A stretch of DNA of 64,000 nt from Acholoe squamosa (lineage: Eukaryota; Annelida; Polychaeta; Phyllodocida; Polynoidae). Positions 12,801-22,175 of the stretch are shown piece after piece. Made by a program: the position numbers and the translations under genes. Where the stretch lies: the NCBI GenBank assembly GCA_949317995.1, contig OX439038.1, positions 35,779,113 through 35,843,112 on the forward strand, given 5' to 3'. Under the pieces are notes generated by a model. The model saw nothing but the letters and a program-made list of their open reading frames with translations. It did no database searches and was not told the origin of the DNA. How positions within the stretch are numbered: position 1 is the first letter of the stretch; each line of letters opens with the position of its first letter.

Positions 12801-14128
12801 TTGGAAAGAAAAGGTCTCTAGAACGTCTGACCAGACGATACTATTGGCCCGGCATGAGTACAGATCTCACCCGATGGGTGGAGACCTGTCCCGAGTGCTG
12901 TAAGAACAAACCAGGACCCGGGTTAGGCAAGCTGCCATTATCCCAGGAACTGTTTGGTGTAAGGTTTGCTAGAATAGCTGTTGACATTATTAGTGGGATT
13001 CCCCCCACTCCTAGTGGCAACACGTGTATGATGGTCGTGTCTGATTATTATACCAAGTACACCCGAGTGTTCCCTTTACCGGATCATAAGGCTGTTACTT
13101 GTGCTATGGCCTTTGTAAAAGGGTGGGTGCTGCACCTAGGTGTCCCACTCATGTTACATAGTGACCAAGGCAGAGAATTTGAGTCTAGTCTGTGGCAGGA
13201 GATGTGTAATTGTCTGGCGATCTGCAAGACAAGAACTAATCCCTATAGACCACAGAGCGATGGACAAGTAGAGAGATTCAATAGGACTTTGATCCAAGTA
13301 TTGAAGTCTCTGGTAAATGAGCAGATGGATGATTGGGATGAACAATGTGAATTCGTGGTACATGCCTATAATGGCACTGTGCATTCGAGCACAAACTGTT
13401 CTCCTAATCTCCTCGTTTTTGGAGAGGATTTGATTATGCCAGCCGATTTGGTGTTCGGCGTAATAAGAATGAATCCGGAAGCCCCTTGCCAGGTGATGTT
13501 TGTAGAATCCCTACGGGATAATTTCAAACAAGCCTATGAGAGGGTTAGAGACGAGTTGCAGAAAACTGCGCGTTGGCAGAAAGTTGGCTATGACACAGGT
13601 CTAAAAGCTAGATTTTTTAATCTAGGGGATAGAGTACTGCGTCTACACCAACCTCTAGCTAACCTGAAATTAGCCAGTAATTGGGATGGACCTTTCACTA
13701 TAACTCAGGTTATTAGTGATTGCACAGTGATTATTAAATCACAGCTTGGTAAATGTTACAAGTCAAATGTAGCGAGACTACGCCCATGGAGGGGGAGGGA
13801 TACCTCCACCGAAATGTACGGCGATGGTCTATTGGAAGTAATGGAACAGAGTCGTGTTAAGCAACTCGAAGTGGTACCGACCCGAAAGCGAGGACCCGGG
13901 CGGCCACGGAAGGTTGCAGACCCGAAGAGGGTGGTGCCCCCTGTCGTAACATCCGGAAAGCAGGGGAAGATACAAAAAGTCTCGGCAGGCGCAGGTAAAA
14001 ATAAGAGGAAAGGTCCCTCTAAGGCTAAGAAGACCTTGGAAAAGGCTCTTATGGATACCAGGTCAATAAAAGAGGCCTCAAAACCTCTTAGACGCAGTCC
14101 AAGGTTGCTACAGACTGCCGTAACCTAG
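9869..14128 (+). CDS. pol: Element B Pol: protease, reverse transcriptase, RNase H, integrase
   Basis: Open in the -1 frame relative to gag; there is no ATG near its start, so I take it to be made as Gag-Pol by frameshifting. Counting residues from 9935: protease FLVDTGASHS at about 128; RT catalytic YLDDVI at about 552; RNase H DTDAS at about 702; integrase HHCC zinc finger at about 946-990; integrase core with HSDQGREFE at about 1075 and SDGQVERFNRTL at about 1107; and a WDGPF module at about 1250. The order PR-RT-RH-IN is that of Ty3/Gypsy (Metaviridae). I see no chromodomain at the C-terminus, which is basic and Lys/Pro-rich. Confidence 0.95.
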   Translation, partial: GGLSEEGKLRGGVHNGNRITPRVSDCHDCQPIAACGTGKNPLAISPSSEAKEPDQFLTHEAGETDSTPGVKNRQKNTEGKPDISPEGAANELARVGCAQFPPGHPCLEFLKGCGFDLGAKTELAKYASSPTYLKGRRWYAVVSVSGRSAEFLVDTGASHSCIAKRFYDLLPTNHETFTTEGNARTADGSMIQTFGRTCMRFSLQEDKDFILTPTVANIADDGILGLDFAALYGARLDSQRGILEVRDPYHLEVQCVLRQVSSVASVAQTVKIPPGTACDVLCRADRQFSGKTGVVEPDMAMLSSIGLESADVLVANAAWTVVPISNTGNKTVYVQKDTILGSVVLSELIEDCKHVSAPGAPSSPERSPELDTLVAESHVESDEQREALTDLLYKYRKAFAAPSEQLGRTDKVLHTIDTGENEPFKIPYRRLPLAKKKVAEEEIAKMLEQDVIIPSTSPWSSPVCMVTKKDGSIRFCIDYRKLNGMTKKNSYPLPRIDETIDSLGGKQWYCSLDLQSGYWQVGMHPKDMEKTAFSSHIGLFQYNVMPFGLCNAPATFEAMMETLLSDLLWKKCLVYLDDVIVFGKTYEECLENLGMVLERIITNGLKLKPKKCDLFKRSINYLGRIISNEGIKADPEKLDAVSNWQAPTNAKEVRSFLGFCSYYRDFIPGYSRVAFPIQSLSHWTPGIRKERFPWGPEQDEAFMKIKDLFAITPVLRYPTENDHFILDTDASNESIGAALSQVQDGVEVPIAFASNTLSKSQRNYCTTKRELLAVVVYTKKFKHFLWGSDFTLRTDHSSLRWLLNFKDAEGMIGRWLAHLSEFGLNHSQIEHRAGAKHLNADALSRIPVRKCANAECTDCGAHNAVLAGVRVPFETHPEHVLNWSLETIRQFQKSDAVTSRLIKFLNQGICPPRPVVSLENREMRRFLAQWAELKVRDGILFRWKNHSNRNKTLQVVIPSAMRRDIMYFCHGHRTSGHFGKKRSLERLTRRYYWPGMSTDLTRWVETCPECCKNKPGPGLGKLPLSQELFGVRFARIAVDIISGIPPTPSGNTCMMVVSDYYTKYTRVFPLPDHKAVTCAMAFVKGWVLHLGVPLMLHSDQGREFESSLWQEMCNCLAICKTRTNPYRPQSDGQVERFNRTLIQVLKSLVNEQMDDWDEQCEFVVHAYNGTVHSSTNCSPNLLVFGEDLIMPADLVFGVIRMNPEAPCQVMFVESLRDNFKQAYERVRDELQKTARWQKVGYDTGLKARFFNLGDRVLRLHQPLANLKLASNWDGPFTITQVISDCTVIIKSQLGKCYKSNVARLRPWRGRDTSTEMYGDGLLEVMEQSRVKQLEVVPTRKRGPGRPRKVADPKRVVPPVVTSGKQGKIQKVSAGAGKNKRKGPSKAKKTLEKALMDTRSIKEASKPLRRSPRLLQTAVT

Positions 14129-14682
14129 CCTGTTAACACAACGAGTGTGTTGTCCTGTACTGTGTACTGTTATATGTTGTAACCTAGTTCAATGTATATT
14201 TGAGCCGGTCAAGAGTCTCTGGAAAAGGTCCTATGACAATGAACCCATGGTTTTGGACGGATAATCCGGTGGATATGCTTATGCTATCCATAAACTCCAG
14301 AATACCTAGCGAATTGTCATAGTCGAACCCTGAGTACGGACGGACGACCGATCGGGTATTGTATTGTTTTTATGTAAGGGCGCGTGACCTAATTAAGGGC
14401 ACGCGGGAAAGTTGTTGACCCATTTTCGAATGGTCACGTGAGGCGCCGGTTTGATCATGCGCAGCGATTCAAGTTCGAGTATCCCGCCATATTGTCTTAT
14501 TCCTGCGAAGGAAGAAGACGTGGCCGAGGGTGGTCTTGCTCTTGTTGGAGTCTGATAGCCCGTGACAGCCATATTCCGAGGTGTGCCCTCGTTAAAAGGC
14601 ACCCGCCTTTCACTGGGTAAGCAGTACTCACTGCTTATCCGGTGGATTGGGATATTTTATCCCCGAACAGCCACTTCTGTCG
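14129..14682 (+). promoter_or_regulatory. pol-ORF3 spacer of element B with conserved blocks and promoter-like motifs
   Basis: About 550 bases without a gene. Eight bases after the pol stop is ACACAACGAG (14136-14145), and at 14254-14269 TGGACGGATAATCCGG followed by a small hairpin. Both recur at matching places in element A (21237, 21333) and element C (33870-33879 and 33760-33776, minus strand). Further on are CACGTG (14435-14440) and GCCATATTGT (14486-14495), the latter also in A (21555-21564) and as CATATTGT in C. I infer a second promoter or a splice/regulatory region for ORF3; function is unproven. Confidence 0.55.
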
Positions 14683-17600
14683 ATGGCAGAAGAGGCCGTC
14701 CGTCTTGGCGGCGGTGCCGGTGCCAGCACCCCGCCAGAGTATGGAAGTGGTTCTCCCAAGAGTCCCACTTATACATACGACGATCAGCAATACGATGCTG
14801 ATTGTGATCAAATGGATCAACAAATGAATGTTGATCAGTACTTCTCTGGAGTAGACGATAGCGACGTAGAATCGTTCTACGACGCATCCGACAACTCCAG
14901 ACAAGTTAGTCCTGAACGCCGAGGCGTTCAACAACAAATTGATGTAGGTGAGCCTTATGTAGCCCCTCCATCCGAAGGTTTGAGTGGAGAACCGGCAGGA
15001 GCCCAGTCTCTTGACAGGGCTCTGATGCCACCTCCCCCTCAACTGCCGCCCCGTCTTGGTGGGAGTACCTCATTCGGTGCTTTGGGACCTGCTTCTCCGG
15101 TTGACAGGCCAATGCACCTAGAGCTGCCCTTCCCAGACAGTCCCGAATGGCATGATGTAGCCGGTCCATATGACGGACGGATGTTAGCAATTTCCGAGGA
15201 AATGCTGATACCCACCTGTTATGGGACGCCCAGAGAGGTTGACGAGCGTGTTGTCAACGCAATCTGGGAATGTGCTCATCCGCAGTGGGCTAATACCTTT
15301 CCGGAGTCCTGGTTGATGGATTACCATCAGATGGCCAAAGGATTGGTAGTCCACTTATGGTTTCGTAAAGCCGTCTGGGACGCAGAAATGGCTTTCCGAA
15401 GGAATACCTCTTATAGGCCTTCCTATGTGTCTGACAAAACGGGTTACACCGGTGTCAAGGCAGATGAGGTCTCTAGATACATAGACAGAGACCAGATCCT
15501 ACTGTTAAGCACAGCGGATGAGTATGAAGCAGCAGGTAACGCTGTTGTGGATTACTGTCCAGGGGTCCCTATTACGTCTCAAACCATTGAGGCAGAAGAG
15601 GCCCGTATTGGTGTGTCTCCACTAGACAGACTCGGGGTAATACAAGACCTCGTAGTACGTCTATTGGAGAGACAGTATGCACTGGCGCATCCGGAGTTAG
15701 TACCCGGACCCGCACCCGTGCAAGTAACAGCCAAGATGGCCGATCGGATGGACCGTCTCATGTCTCCTGCTGAAGCTCCCACCTTGGGAGGCGCAGCGGT
15801 AGTACCTGAGAAGGCCCTACCTGATGCAGATGTTTCCCTTAAAACTGCTCAGTCTACCCCTACGAAGACTGAGCAAGTAAAGGAGAAAGCAGCTGGTGGA
15901 AAGGGTAAAACAACCCCCACCAAAGGTAAGGGTAAAGGGAAGCGGTCAGGAACCGAACCCTCTACCAGCACGAGTGTGGACGACAGTACCCGAACCCGTC
16001 GGGTGTCTCCACGCTCGGCCAATAAGAAGGGCGCTAAGGCTTCGGATGTCTCCGGCAATGAGACGGACGCATCCGAGCCTGGCACTTCTACTAACGGCAG
16101 ATCCCGCAGGAGGAATAAGAAGAAGGTTGACCAACGCAAACCTGAACCTATCGAGGTAGACGTTCAAGCTGATAATACAGAAGCTGAACCGGCTGTCCCA
16201 ACCGTAAAAGTTGAGCTCGGTGTGCCAATCGTCAAGCTACACGACGTAATGGCCGATTTGAGTGGAGACGCTCAAGATGCTGCAGCCCAGGTCCTCGCGG
16301 GTCAACAACCCGTTGTGCAACCTGTGGATGTACCATCCGACCCGGAGGGAGAGGAGCCGGTTGACCCAGTTGTGGATGTCACTCCGACTGACGAGCAAGA
16401 GGCTGCTATCTGGGCTAACGCCAATAGCAACTTTGCCGACTTCATTCCTCTACACAGGGGACACCTGAAGGGGAGTAAATCCGTATGGAGACTGCCCCCT
16501 CGGATCACCTGTGAGAGGCAGGAAGATATGGAGGAGTGGCTTCGCAAGAAGCTCTCTGATAGAAAGCCGGCCAATATGTACTGGATCTATTGGGAATTCG
16601 TTAAGAATTCGCCCAATGGTCTGTACAATTATGACCAGAAGGGCAAGCTCAAGTTTGCTCTAGATGAGTACTACGGGGAGGGTCGTAAGGATTGTCCCTT
16701 CCAACGTTGTACTCAAAGTGAGGGTGAGGTTGAATTCTTCATCGAGAAAGACGCGTTCCTTCGTCATCTCGTGGAGGTTCATATGCACCAGAGGCCGGAA
16801 TATGTCTGCGACCGAGAGGTTGGCAAGAAATGTGCTAAATGCACAGGATGTGTCACCCCCCGACGCGGAGACATGGTCCGGCACTATGTGACTTCGCATG
16901 GAGAGGGCCTGGAGGCAGCCATAGATCGGGTGATGAAAATTCACTCCGAACTCTATGGCAACCTTAGGGGCCTCAATGCAGAGAAGTTGGCTTCCCTCAC
17001 ACCGAGTACGAAGCAGTTTGCGCCTACGGTTCCTGGTACTAACCAGAAACTAAAGGCTCGGTTTGCCCAGACTCCCGGGTCCGGCAAACTAGAGTACGCT
17101 CAGGAGGAGTACGATCTGTTAAACGAATGGAGAAGCAACAAGGCCCGCCGTCGTGGTGGGGCTTATGTAACTCCATCAGGAGAACAGGTCCGAAGCCGCA
17201 GGGATTACCGCCAGGGACCCTCTGTAGCAGATAGGAAGAGACAGGCGTCTGAATCTCCAAGCCGAGCCAGGTCACCACTGGAGGCGCTGGAGAGACAGAC
17301 AAATGGGGGAAGGAAGAAGCCACATCTTCCATCTCCTACTGGAACTCCTTCCCATTATGGGCGAGCACCAACTCCACGAGGTGCACAGAACCCGACATTC
17401 TTTGGTGTCAGTGGACCGAGTGGCCAGTCCGCCCGGAAACACGCGCCTTTGAATGTCAAAGACCCGAAGCAGTACCCTGCTATGGGCCCACCCGGACCAG
17501 AGATGCAAATCTTTGATCAGTACGGGAGGGTCAAGCAGGAACTGCCGACAGTAGGAGGTCAAGCTCCCCGACCTACAATGAGTGCTGTGGTGAGACAACG

Positions 17601-18360
17601 TCCACCCGCACCATTGTTGACGGCCAAAGACCTTAGAAGGGAATTGTCACGGTTGCCCCTGGTTCAGGGATTACCAACTCAAGGCCCTTCTTCGACCACT
17701 GCTAGTGCGGTTACTACTGCGGTTGCTTCTTCGCACACGCAGGTAGCTGTCACTGCGAGCGGGTCTGGAGCACAGCCGAAGCCTCAGGGTCAGGTACCCC
17801 CACCTGGTGCTGTGGTTCATCGGCCTAAGCTGATCCAGACAGTGGAGACCTTCTTCAAGAAGGAGGACAAATTGTCTTGCAATATCCAGAGCAAACAATT
17901 TGAGACGCTACAGCACCATCTGGAAAACCTCCACCTGGACATGTATCGTCGGACCGTGTCGAGCACTCTCCAGTGTATTGACGCGATCCAGAAGTCAGAG
18001 ATCAACCGAATCTCGACTCAGATCAAAGCGGATGTTGCCAAAGATAAGCAGGAAGCTGCTAATCTGCGGCAGGAGGCCCTATCCGAGAAGGAAACAGCTT
18101 CTCAGATGCTCGACCTAGAACGAGCAACGAACATGAAGAACCAGCAAAAGTTCTTCAAGGTCTTCGGAGTTATCATGGATAACTGGGACGGTACACCTGA
18201 GCATGCTTTGAAGCTGTTCGAAGCACGCCAAAAGGTGAAACTTACACCTGCTGTCCCCGCATTGGCACCTACGGATGGAACTGGTATGAACCCCCCTGTT
18301 CAGCCACTGGCTCAACAACCGGGTCCAAACCAGCCACCCGAGGAGAACATGGAACAGTAA
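14683..18360 (+). CDS. Element B third ORF: large zinc-finger/coiled-coil protein of unknown function
   Basis: 1225 codons starting at ATG 14683 (the frame is open further upstream but has no earlier ATG). The N-terminal third is acidic and Pro/Ser-rich. Residues about 380-510 are a Lys/Ser/Thr-rich charged linker. A conserved core (about 560-760) contains two C2H2-like fingers: C671, C676, H695, H700 and C717, C720, H734, H739. The C-terminal part has a basic low-complexity stretch and then a predicted coiled coil (about 1056-1156). I see no signal peptide or membrane span, so it does not look like an envelope. Related ORFs begin Met-Ala in A (21741) and C (33482, minus strand), and D shares the C-terminus. 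Nucleic-acid binding is a guess from the fingers. Confidence 0.85.
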   Translation: MAEEAVRLGGGAGASTPPEYGSGSPKSPTYTYDDQQYDADCDQMDQQMNVDQYFSGVDDSDVESFYDASDNSRQVSPERRGVQQQIDVGEPYVAPPSEGLSGEPAGAQSLDRALMPPPPQLPPRLGGSTSFGALGPASPVDRPMHLELPFPDSPEWHDVAGPYDGRMLAISEEMLIPTCYGTPREVDERVVNAIWECAHPQWANTFPESWLMDYHQMAKGLVVHLWFRKAVWDAEMAFRRNTSYRPSYVSDKTGYTGVKADEVSRYIDRDQILLLSTADEYEAAGNAVVDYCPGVPITSQTIEAEEARIGVSPLDRLGVIQDLVVRLLERQYALAHPELVPGPAPVQVTAKMADRMDRLMSPAEAPTLGGAAVVPEKALPDADVSLKTAQSTPTKTEQVKEKAAGGKGKTTPTKGKGKGKRSGTEPSTSTSVDDSTRTRRVSPRSANKKGAKASDVSGNETDASEPGTSTNGRSRRRNKKKVDQRKPEPIEVDVQADNTEAEPAVPTVKVELGVPIVKLHDVMADLSGDAQDAAAQVLAGQQPVVQPVDVPSDPEGEEPVDPVVDVTPTDEQEAAIWANANSNFADFIPLHRGHLKGSKSVWRLPPRITCERQEDMEEWLRKKLSDRKPANMYWIYWEFVKNSPNGLYNYDQKGKLKFALDEYYGEGRKDCPFQRCTQSEGEVEFFIEKDAFLRHLVEVHMHQRPEYVCDREVGKKCAKCTGCVTPRRGDMVRHYVTSHGEGLEAAIDRVMKIHSELYGNLRGLNAEKLASLTPSTKQFAPTVPGTNQKLKARFAQTPGSGKLEYAQEEYDLLNEWRSNKARRRGGAYVTPSGEQVRSRRDYRQGPSVADRKRQASESPSRARSPLEALERQTNGGRKKPHLPSPTGTPSHYGRAPTPRGAQNPTFFGVSGPSGQSARKHAPLNVKDPKQYPAMGPPGPEMQIFDQYGRVKQELPTVGGQAPRPTMSAVVRQRPPAPLLTAKDLRRELSRLPLVQGLPTQGPSSTTASAVTTAVASSHTQVAVTASGSGAQPKPQGQVPPPGAVVHRPKLIQTVETFFKKEDKLSCNIQSKQFETLQHHLENLHLDMYRRTVSSTLQCIDAIQKSEINRISTQIKADVAKDKQEAANLRQEALSEKETASQMLDLERATNMKNQQKFFKVFGVIMDNWDGTPEHALKLFEARQKVKLTPAVPALAPTDGTGMNPPVQPLAQQPGPNQPPEENMEQ

Positions 18361-19670
18361 AAAACTGTTGCATGAAGATCGGACATAATTGTGTGTCCCG
18401 GGGTTCTATTACCCATGCATTGTTGGATAAGAAACCATTTTTTTATCCAACCCGTATTGATTCGGGTACCAAACTGTACCCTAATCCGGAAACTGAAAAC
18501 AGAAGGAGAAAACAAACAAGTCACTCTGGAGGAGGAGTACGAATGCTGTAAACACCATAATTGTACTGTGTCACAATGTAATGACTGTGCCTATTATAAA
18601 ATCATGGACAATTTACACTAATATGGACTTTTGAACTACAAACCGGATTTACTACTACACCACTACTATTTGTGAGCTAGCACTACAGGCATCAGGGTTT
18701 AGCTACGCCCATAGAGTCCATCAACAGTCTACAACTGGATCTACTATAACCTCCAGTTAGCTAGCACTACAGGCATCAGGGTTTAGCTACACCCACCAAC
18801 AAGTTTTACTATAGCACTTCAGGCATCAGGGTTCAGCTCGCCCATACCAAGCCATCAGCAGCATCCGACTCCTGTTACATCCTCCAATCATGAAAACAAG
18901 TAACTTTGTTGATATTATTATATTGTATGTAAAATTGTATTTATAACTATATAATATCTTTTATAAAGATATATTATTATATAAGGGTACCTATAAATAT
19001 ACTGGATCTGCGAATCCTAAAAGTTATTTAAGGTAATCCTAGACCTATAACTGTCTATATAGGTCATTCCTGGTCTCAATATATTAAGAGACTATAATTC
19101 TTCTGTAACTTGTAAATATAAAACACTAAGGTATAAACTGAGCTGCGTCTCAAAAGTATAAATATTTTTCTATAAAATAAGAGAAGGTCCAACGGATTTC
19201 TCTAAACTTAGTATTGTATTACTCAGGTTAATACCTAATTGTGTTCATATAGTATCAGATTAATTGTCCATATCTGATCATTAATATTTAATTCACTCTG
19301 TAAAGTAGACAGAGCTGTTAATTTAAAAAGTCGAAAATTTTTTTTCCGGGTTCAATAACCATAATACGATCATTGTTAACAACCACCGGTCCTTTTCAGG
19401 ACCCTACTGTTGTCAAAACGTTACTATAAATCTGTGATAATTGTATATTTATCATTTATGGTTGTTATAAGCTAGTGATGGAAATAACATGAACGACACT
19501 CGATGCTATTATTGTATAATTTTTCAGAAATAGGATAGTCTTATACTATAGCCTATTTCACATCGAGCAAGTGTAATTAATACCCCTTTTTAGTATTGTA
19601 AACAATCACTTACTAGGTTATTAATACACTGCGGTTTAATTACCCCCAAGTTATTGTCTAAGGGGGGCAG
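18361..19670 (+). other. Element B 3' noncoding region with short repeats, AT-rich tract and polypurine tract
   Basis: After ORF3 comes a short Cys-rich ORF (18391-18621), then three copies of a unit containing GCACTACAGGCATCAGGG (near 18680, 18765, 18820), separated by 55-85 bases. Next is a very AT-rich tract (about 18890-19640). The purine run AAGGGGGGCAG stands right before the 3' LTR and is the expected plus-strand primer. Element D has the same layout with four copies of the short repeat (62222-62480). Confidence 0.75.
18391..18621 (+). CDS. Small Cys-rich ORF in element B 3' region, doubtful
   Basis: About 76 codons, no recognised family. The C-terminal part is rich in Cys and His (ECCKHHNC...QCNDC). 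Element D has a partly matching ORF on the minus strand near 62578-62720. Because the DNA is also alike, the shared frame is weak evidence of coding. The start is not a confident ATG. Confidence 0.25.
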   Translation: MCPGVLLPMHCWIRNHFFIQPVLIRVPNCTLIRKLKTEGENKQVTLEEEYECCKHHNCTVSQCNDCAYYKIMDNLH

Positions 19671-20088
19671 TGTAGGGGTATGGTATTTTACACTTTAACG
19701 TTCATGCACCCGTGAGACTCAGACCTAGGTCCTTCGGGTGTGGTGGGGGAATCCGGATGGCAGGTGGCAGCACCTGCCTCTGGGTTCGTATCCACTACAC
19801 CAGGGGGCCTACCACTCGTCCGCCACACGTCACGTGGCCGGTCTGAGTTTCGCGGGCTTTTCCCCTATATAAGGCTGGTCCTAGCCCTAGGTTCCTCAGT
19901 AGTGGTTTACCCACTGCTCAACCAGGTTGTTACCCGAAAGGGTAACCGAATGCACTAGCAGCATGTAGTCCTCTGAGGCTGTGATCGTATGTAACGCAAG
20001 CTCTGAAATAAAAGCTCGGTTGCCTACCCGGAAACTTTTCTCTCTCTTCGTTATGATTTAATCTAACTTAACGAGACGAACCACTACA
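19671..20088 (+). repeat. Element B 3' LTR
   Basis: 418 bp; same ends and no difference from the 5' LTR that I could find by eye. It is followed by the CCTG duplication and then by the continuation of element A's integrase. Confidence 0.95.
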
Positions 20089-21230
20089 CCTGTATGATGG
20101 TAGTGTGATTACTATACGAAGTATACTAAAGTTTTCCCACTACCGGATCATAAAGCTATAACCTGTGCGGAAGCCTTTGTAAAAGGTTGGGTACTGACCT
20201 TTGGTGTACCACTTATAAATGCTGCACAGTGATCAAGGCAGAGAAGTCGAATCAAATCTCTGGCGAGGGATGTGTGAATATCTAGCCATTTGCAAAACTA
20301 GAACCAACCCATATCAGCCTCAGAGTGATTGATTGGTTGAAAGGTTCAATAGAACCCTCATCCAGGTCCTGAAGTCACTCGTAAATGAAAATATGGATGA
20401 CTGGGACGAGCAGTGTCATTTTGTGACACATGCTTATAACAGTATGGTACATTCAAGTACTAATTGTTCACCAAACCTGTTAGTGTTCGGAGAAGATTTG
20501 ATAATGCCTGCTGACCTGTTATTCGGGGTCGTGGGTATGGATCCGGAACTACCTTGCCATGTGGTCTTTGTTGAATGTTTATGAGACAGATTCAAAAAGG
20601 CGTATGAATCTGTCTGAATTGATTTAGAAAAGAGTGCCAGCTGGCAGAAAGTAGGGTATGATGTAGATTTGAAAATGCGAAAATTCAAAACTAGAGATAG
20701 TGTGTTGAGACTACACGAACCACTTAGACATATTAAATTGGCATCTAATTGTGATGGTCCATTCAGGGTGACCCAAGTCATTAGTGATTGTACAGTGAAC
20801 ATCAAATCAGACCTTGGTCGATTCTATAAGTCCAATGTCGCTCGACTAAGATTCTATAAGTCCAATGTCACTCGACTAAGTAAATGGTCTGGGAGGGAGA
20901 CCTCCACAGAAATGTATGGTGAAGGTTTTGATAAAATTCTGGATCAGAATCGAATCAGTAACCAGGAAAAGATCCCGATACCAAAAAGGGGCAGGGGTAG
21001 GCCTAGAAAGGTGTCTAAACAAGTATCACCAGTGTTAACACAGACTAAGCGTGGTGGTGTAAAAAACGTCTTGGCAGGTGTAAGCAATAAGAAGAGGAAG
21101 GGGGTTTCGAAGGCTACGAAATCCTTAGAGAAGGCTTTCTGAGTTGTCAGGTCCGAAAAGGAACTATCCAAGGAAGGGGTAGTCATCCGCTGCAGCCCTC
21201 GTCTCGCCAAGAGGACCGCAGTGACCTAAC
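20089..21230 (+). pseudogene. pol: Element A integrase and pol C-terminal remnant
   Basis: Continuation of element A's pol after element B. It matches the integrase core, the GPF module and the basic Lys/Arg-rich tail of B's Pol. Broken fossil. Confidence 0.9.
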
Positions 21231-21740
21231 CTGTAAACACAACGAGTGTGATGTCTTATGTGTAAAATGGAACGGGTAACAACTGACCTGAAAGGTTTAG
21301 TTGTCGTCACTGTATGATGTACCAGTGGGAAGTGGACGGATAATCCGGCGGATTAGCTTAAGCTTTCCATAATCTCCACTCAAATCCCTAGACGAGTCGA
21401 CAGCATGAGCGATAATTACTTAAAAACAATCAGTTTGTTTATGTTCTGTCAGTAGCACGTGCTTTGTCTTGTGACGTCATCGCGTCCAGTCTCGGTTGAC
21501 CTCTCCTGACCCTGCTCATGAGCGTGGAAATGACGTCACGGAACCTGGCGTGTCGCCATATTGTTTTTATTAGTTGATCGGGGCGGACGAGTTTTCGTCC
21601 GTCGTCTAATTTACTGCTAAAAGGCGTTGCAAACCACCAGAGTCGGTTCTAAGGAAGGCAGCTCCGTTCCGTGTCGGCACCTGACGCCGTTAAGTCGGGA
21701 AAGGAGTTGTTTTCAACTCCCGAGTTAAATTTCTACAGTC
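21231..21740 (+). promoter_or_regulatory. pol-ORF3 spacer of element A
   Basis: Noncoding, about 510 bases. It contains the conserved ACACAACGAG (21237-21246) and TGGACGGATAATCCGG (21333-21348) blocks, two perfect cAMP-response-type palindromes TGACGTCA (21472-21479, 21531-21538) and GCCATATTGT (21555-21564). The order is the same as in B. Confidence 0.5.
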
Positions 21741-22175
21741 ATGGCTGAGGACTCCGTAACTGCAGCCAAGCTATCCGGTGACCCGGATAGGTTGACTCCG
21801 ACAGCTGATGCTTTCCAGGAAGCATTATCACCTGTAACGCAGGCGGAGAATGACCTGATGGAGGTGGATGAAACCGCCAATCGATCATTTGAGGACAAGC
21901 TGGCCTTATTCTCTTTGAATGAACCAGAGAAACCGGGCTCCCCACTTCCTAATGAGGGGCCTGGTGACGCTTTGAAGTGAGTCGAAGAAACACAGGGTGC
22001 TTCTGGATCCGACACTACCCAGGTGGACGGATCTAGAGACCGTCAGGAAAAGGATAGGGAACCAATCTAGGACAACCCTTTCCCAGCCTACTACGATGGA
22101 AGGTACCTGTATGTTCATCCTGAACTACAGACACGATTGGTGGACTCAGAAGGGGAACCAGTTAAGCTGGACTTA
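21741..22175 (+). pseudogene. Element A third-ORF remnant, N-terminal part
   Basis: Begins ATGGCTGAGG, in the same place after the spacer as B's ORF3 and with a similar acidic N-terminus. A stretch near 22080-22170 resembles the region around B's PYDGRM segment. It is broken and ends at the junction with the inverted gag remnant. Confidence 0.6.

Larger units (their letters stand above)
6694..20088 (+). mobile_element. Element B: young, whole-looking 13.4 kb Ty3/Gypsy retrotransposon with a third ORF
   Basis: The element is bounded by two 418 bp LTRs that look identical base for base and is flanked by the four-base duplication CCTG (6690-6693 and 20089-20092). The interrupted sequence is the integrase region of element A, which resumes after the right flank. 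Order: LTR, primer-binding site, gag, pol (protease-RT-RNase H-integrase), spacer, a large third ORF, AT-rich 3' noncoding region, purine tract, LTR. Matching LTRs mean a very recent insertion. At 13.4 kb it is far longer than a typical 5-7 kb Gypsy element, the excess being the third ORF and the long noncoding parts. It looks whole by eye. Confidence 0.95.
1..22175 (+). mobile_element. Element A: old Ty3/Gypsy LTR retrotransposon, broken, left end outside window
   Basis: Plus-strand Gypsy remnant with protease, reverse transcriptase, RNase H and integrase matching, piece by piece, the complete pol of element B lying inside it. After pol it keeps the same spacer blocks and the start of the same third ORF as B. 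It is interrupted by a foldback element (1712-5105), a MITE (5621-5862) and element B (6694-20088). The copy is clearly dead, with roughly ten or more breaks besides the insertions. Its left LTR lies outside the window and its right end is lost where an inverted gag remnant begins near 22175. It must be older than all three nested elements. That it is a Gypsy element is certain; the right boundary is approximate. Confidence 0.9.

Noticed and set aside
16660-16944. Long antisense frames across ORF3 and pol
   Set aside because: They are shadows of the sense frame.
14683-18360. Third ORF as a retroviral envelope
   Set aside because: No signal peptide, membrane segment or glycosylated ectodomain pattern; zinc fingers and coiled coil instead.
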